NCBI RefSeq assembly: GCF_046630445.1
Contig: NC_092340.1
Coordinates: 21,077,001-21,141,000 of the forward strand
Direction: 5' to 3'
DNA from: Rutidosis leptorrhynchoides
Taxonomy: Eukaryota; Streptophyta; Magnoliopsida; Asterales; Asteraceae
DNA: 64,000 bases
This document shows, one piece after another, positions 60,208-64,000 of the stretch; the first letter of the stretch is position 1, and each line of letters starts with the position of its first letter. A model generated the notes under the pieces. The model was given only the letters and a program-made list of their open reading frames with translations. It was not told the origin of the DNA and ran no database searches. Made by a program: the position numbers and the translations under genes.

Positions 60208-61211
60208 GATTCATATGCATATAGTGATATATACACCAAACCCACTTCACCACCACAACCGGCCACCACAGCCATTACCATCATCTTAAAACACCACCGA
60301 AGAACCATCAATCCAAAGCCCACTTATTGTTACAGCTGTGATTTCTGTTCTGTCTAAAAACGAACTAAAACGAAACTCACAAAAACCATTTCTATTTCCT
60401 GTCAAGCAAACCCAGGAAACCAACCACCTAAGTTTTTCTGTTTCAAAGCAAACTAAACCACCACCGCTGCTATATTAATGTTATTGTTGCTGTCTCATTT
60501 TTTCTATCGAATCGCAACCCTTTTCAAATCATAATCACCACCACCATCGACATCCCAAGAACACTTTACAGCTCCTGTACTATTTTCCTGTCAAACAGAC
60601 CCATAATCGAGCATCATGAGTTGATGTACTAATTCATGTTGTTGTCATACAATTACCATACAACCACCAGTTAACCCATCGCTTTAAAGCTTCAAATCAC
60701 AGCTACTTCTTTCTGTTTCGATTACCTTAATGATAACAATAAAGATGATGGGTCACGAAGATGAGGATTTAAAAGATGAAGATGATATTACCATGATATC
60801 ACTGTTGCTGTTAACAAGAGATAGATGAGATAATTATGATTACGATTATGATTATGGTGATAGATGATGATCGAGATAATGATGGTGATTACTTGTTAAT
60901 GGTGATGAAATTAATGAAGTTAATGATACGATAATTAGGTTATGACGACGAAGAAGAATCAGAGTATTTTGATGGCCGCTGCTATCGTTTATTTTTTTTT
61001 AAAAAATCGTAAAACCACGACTCCATTGGATTTTTTATTGGGCTTATAAACCAATTAATGATTGGGCCGAAATCTTTTATGTTCCTGTTGGGCCGATCCT
61101 TTTGTTGTTGGGCCAAGGAGTCTAATGCCAAACGATAATGATATGGAAGAAGATGAAGAAACCGATTTACGGGATAAATAAAATAAAAAGCCTGGTTTCA
61201 ACAGAAAAGGA

Positions 61212-61320
61212 GAATTAGATGGATGGTTAGGTGTGAGGACATTTAACGAGAGGTCTCGAGTTCGAATTCGGTCCGGGGCATTTTCTTTTTAGAGACCCTT
61301 CTACAAGGGTATACTCTTTT
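61212..61320 (+). other. tRNA-like / SINE-like segment in the LTR of element E
   Basis: An A-box-like tggttaggtgtg (61224-61235) and a B-box-like gagttcgaattc (61258-61269), 34 bp apart, are followed by ggtccggggca and a T-run. This spacing fits a tRNA-derived SINE head. A cloverleaf does not close and no target duplication was found, so it may be an old SINE or simply part of the LTR. Confidence 0.4.
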
Positions 61321-61331
61321 ATTCTATTTTA

Positions 61332-61418
<87 letters not shown>

Positions 61419-61523
61419 TTTATTATTGTTACTAGATTATTACAAATATGAAAAATATAATTATTAGTATCATTTATACAATTAATAGTATTATCATTAA
61501 GTATTATTATTATTATTATTATA

Positions 61524-61569
<46 letters not shown>

Positions 61570-61570
61570 G
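61332..61570. repeat. (TTA)n arrays in the LTR of element E
   Basis: Two long TTA arrays (61332-61418 and about 61503-61569) with degenerate TTA-rich DNA continuing to about 61750. Confidence 0.92.
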
Positions 61571-62347
61571 TATTATTGTTGAAACTAAATCTTTTTATCA
61601 AAATTATCTTTTCAGAATTATCATTATTATTATTATTATTATTATTAGAATTAACATTATTTTTATCATTATTATTTTTACTATCATTTTTATTATTATT
61701 TCTAACACTAATATTATTATTTTTATCACTATTATTATTAGTATTATTAATATATCAAATAAAGATTTTCTATATAAAAATATATTATTTACACAAAACA
61801 TAACTATATTAGTATGTTAGTAATAAATATTAATTATTTATTTAATGTATATAAAAATAAATACAGCTAACTTAGTTATTAATGAAACGTACAAATTACT
61901 AAAATAACAATTAATAATAATACCTAAATTTGTTCGATTACCATTATATGTGTTAATATATATACAAATGATATAGGTTCGTGAATCTGAAGCCAACCCT
62001 GCATTGTTCAGTTCCGTCGTATGCATATTTTTACTATAAAATATCGTAAAGTGAGTTCATTTGCTCCCTTTTACTCTTTACTTTTTTGGGCTGAGAATAC
62101 ATGCAAATGCTTTATTAACTGTTTTACAATATTTATATGCGTGAGTTCATTTGATTCCCTTTTACTCTTTACATTTTTGGGACTGAGAATACATGCGCTA
62201 TTTTTTACAACTGCTTTATTAAATGCTTTTGAAATATGTTTTGAACTGCGAATACATGAAATTCTTTTATAAATGTTTGACGAGATAGACACTAGCAAAA
62301 CATTCCTCGAATGAATTATTATGCAGATAGAAATTCTGCGGATTATT

Positions 62348-62471
62348 ATTGAATTATGTGGACATGATAATTGCCACCATTGAATTATGTGGACATGATA
62401 ATTGCCACCATTGAATTATGTGGACATGATAATTGCCACCATTGAATTATGTAGACATGATAATTGCCACC
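62348..62471. repeat. 31-bp tandem repeat, four copies, in the LTR of element E
   Basis: The unit attgaattatgtggacatga plus taattgccacc is repeated four times with one substitution (tagac for tggac in the last unit). Confidence 0.95.
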
Positions 62472-62898
62472 AATTGATATGAATGTTATGTATCGAGAGA
62501 ATGATTTTATACACAAGTTATGTGTATGTTATTTTTGTGCACAAGATATGTGTATGGTTACTATGATTTATGAAAATGGTTTCGTACACGAGAAAGATGT
62601 ACTGTATTTAAAAGATATAGCATGTACATTACAGGTGGGTATAGGATTCGGGCCCATTTGTACCATGCATGATTTAAATCTTGTGGTCTATCAAAATGAT
62701 GAATTTTATTGTTTTAAGATAAACCTATGAACTCACCAACCTTTTGGTTGACACTTGAAAGCATGTTTATTCTCAGGTGTGAAAGAAATCTTCCGCTGTG
62801 CATTTGCTCATTTTAAGGACATTACTTGGAGTCGATCATCGCTCTGGGATCAAATGTTGATGACTTCGTCCAGATGGATTAGGACGGGGCATTTCAGT

Positions 62899-62910
62899 TG
62901 GTATCAGAGC
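62899..62910 (+). promoter_or_regulatory. primer-binding site of element E
   Basis: tggtatcagagc, the initiator-Met tRNA complement, two bases after the LTR end. Confidence 0.93.
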
Positions 62911-64000
62911 GGTGGTCTTAGTGAACCAGGTCTTACAATAGTGTGTCTAATTGATAAGTCATTAGGATGCATTAGTGAGTCTGGACTTCGACCGTGTCTG
63001 CATGTCAAAAGTTTTGCTTATCATTTCGTGTCAAAAATTACCTGCTTATCATTCTTAAGGAATCGCTTGCTTATCATTCTCAATCTAGACATAACTTACT
63101 GCCTGGATTTCATAGACAGTGTATAGATAAATTCATATCTTAGTGTATCTGTTATTGTTACTTTTGCCTGACAACTTCCGTAGATTCCTCCGTAACTTAT
63201 GGGATTTTAGTATTATATATGCATATGTAAATTATGTATTGCAGGGTACTAATCTACATCCTATAATCTATTTCTTATCAAAAATCCTTCATCTGATCGT
63301 ACGAGATGAATCCCTCAACCAGTTCGAGTCCCTCAGATTTCGATAGCTATCCCGATAGTTATCTCGACAGCTATTCCGACATGAATATTCACCTAAGCTC
63401 CGAAAGCGGTGTCACCAGAATAAATCAATCAATCAATCAGCTATCCCCAATTCATTTGATTGGTTCGTAGTTGACTTAATCAATGGAGACGCGAAGAAGG
63501 CGATCCCTTCCACCAACCGAATTCATCTCTTGACGAAGAACCCGAAGCATTTACCAGTGAACTAGTTTGAAACACCATTTTCACCCTCATTTCCCAAATA
63601 ACTCGCCATGATTATATTCTATCTAAAATTCTAAACCTCATTCATTCGCTCGTCCGAACTGACAATCATCCCGGCGTAATAGAAGAAGTCAATGAGCTTT
63701 GCGCTCGAGTAGTGGCTTTGGAAAATATGGTGCAAAACGTACCAGCTTCAACAACATCACCGGCACCAACAGTATCACCAATATCAACACCAGTACCACT
63801 AACAACCCAAGTTTCAACATCACATGCCTCAACATCGCAATCTATACCTCGAGCATAATTTTCGTTCTACATCTTGTCCTACATCGATTATCTTCGTTCT
63901 ACGTATCGTTCTACATCCTTGATCTTTGTTCGACATGACGATTATGTAATCTCTAATGTTTTAGAGATTATGTATTCTTATTCTAACGGTAAAGCAAATG
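62911..64000 (+). pseudogene. leader and decayed gag N-terminus of element E
   Basis: The region after the PBS is a leader without coding capacity to about 63300. An ATG at 63306 opens a short frame (MNPSTSSSPSDFDSYPDSYL ... NIHLSSES) of about 57 codons. In other frames around 63660-63855 a gag-like stretch reads NHPGVIEEVNELCARVVALE and VPLTTQVSTSHASTSQSIPR, then a stop. This looks like a gag N-terminus broken by frameshifts and stops. The window ends before any capsid core or pol. Confidence 0.45.

Larger units (their letters stand above)
58767..62896 (+). repeat. 5' LTR of element E (about 4.1 kb)
   Basis: It starts tgtagcgaccc (or tgtgtagcg two bases earlier) and ends ggggcatttca just before the PBS. 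It shares its first ~200 bp and a 3'-proximal stretch (ctgagaatacatgc, gaactcaccaacctttt, gcatgtttattctcag, cttccgctg) with solo LTR 2, but is nearly twice as long. Much of the extra length is a middle section with TA and TTA arrays. I see no gene in it; the ORFs at 59619-60357 and 61576-61803 are low complexity. Confidence 0.75.
58767..64000 (+). mobile_element. element E: large LTR retrotransposon, 5' end only
   Basis: The 5' LTR (58767-62896), PBS (62899-62910) and a leader/gag region run to the window edge. The LTR start tgtagcgacccggaaatttc is homologous to solo LTR 2. The opposite orientation to C and the interruption of C in mid RT show a later insertion. The target duplication cannot be checked because the far end is outside the window. 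By style (very long LTR, degenerate leader) it looks like a Ty3/gypsy Tat/Retand-type element, but no pol is visible to prove this. Confidence 0.8.

Noticed and set aside
61219-61282. Possible tRNA gene
   Set aside because: A- and B-box-like words are present, but acceptor and anticodon stems do not close; a SINE-like head is the better call.

Overview
The window is plant nuclear DNA, most likely from an Asteraceae species. I infer the family from the general look of the repeats; no organelle, rRNA or tRNA marker fixes it. Evidence for a plant is direct: a five-exon sorting-nexin gene with GT-AG introns, LTR retrotransposons primed at initiator-Met tRNA sites (TGGTATCAGAGC), plant LINEs, a Helitron fragment, a MULE, Harbinger-type MITEs and a tRNA-derived SINE. 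More than 80% of the sequence is transposon.

Layout. 1-5500: degenerate LTR-like DNA, a LINE zinc-finger fragment, a MULE with a 9-bp target duplication that itself carries a 5'-truncated retroposon, quiet AT-rich DNA, and a piece of a Helitron helicase gene. 5586-27147: a SINE split by element A, a 21.3 kb minus-strand gag-only LTR element (TSD gcttg). A in turn contains a solo LTR (6679-9051, TSD ccaac), a deleted Ty3/gypsy element B (11904-20907, TSD catgg) and a second solo LTR (21675-24015, TSD ccttg). 27150-34990: the only clear host gene, an intact SNX2-type sorting nexin on the minus strand (28969-32189), flanked by a small retroposon and by two Harbinger-like MITEs that share one TAA. 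34990-42400: a LINE insertion carrying only ORF1, a separate LINE insertion carrying only ORF2, and older LINE debris. 42584-58766: a copia element C, split in its RNase H by element D (43120-57903, TSD atatc). 58767-64000: the 4.1 kb 5' LTR, primer-binding site and decayed gag leader of a plus-strand LTR element E, which cuts C at the other side and runs off the window.

The most interesting object is D, a SIRE/Maximus-like copia element. Its two 957-bp LTRs differ at only two positions by eye, so it is very young. Downstream of pol, where SIRE elements carry an envelope-like ORF, D has 6.2 kb of open reading frame in two blocks (about 419 and 1643 codons). A consensus-like 121-bp intron would join them in frame into one protein of about 2042 residues with a recognisable N-terminal domain, coiled coils and basic clusters, but no obvious membrane anchor. 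The same element has three breaks in gag-pol. The extra gene therefore looks better preserved than the replication machinery.

The nesting gives a relative chronology: SINE, then A, then B and the two solo LTRs; and C, then D and E.
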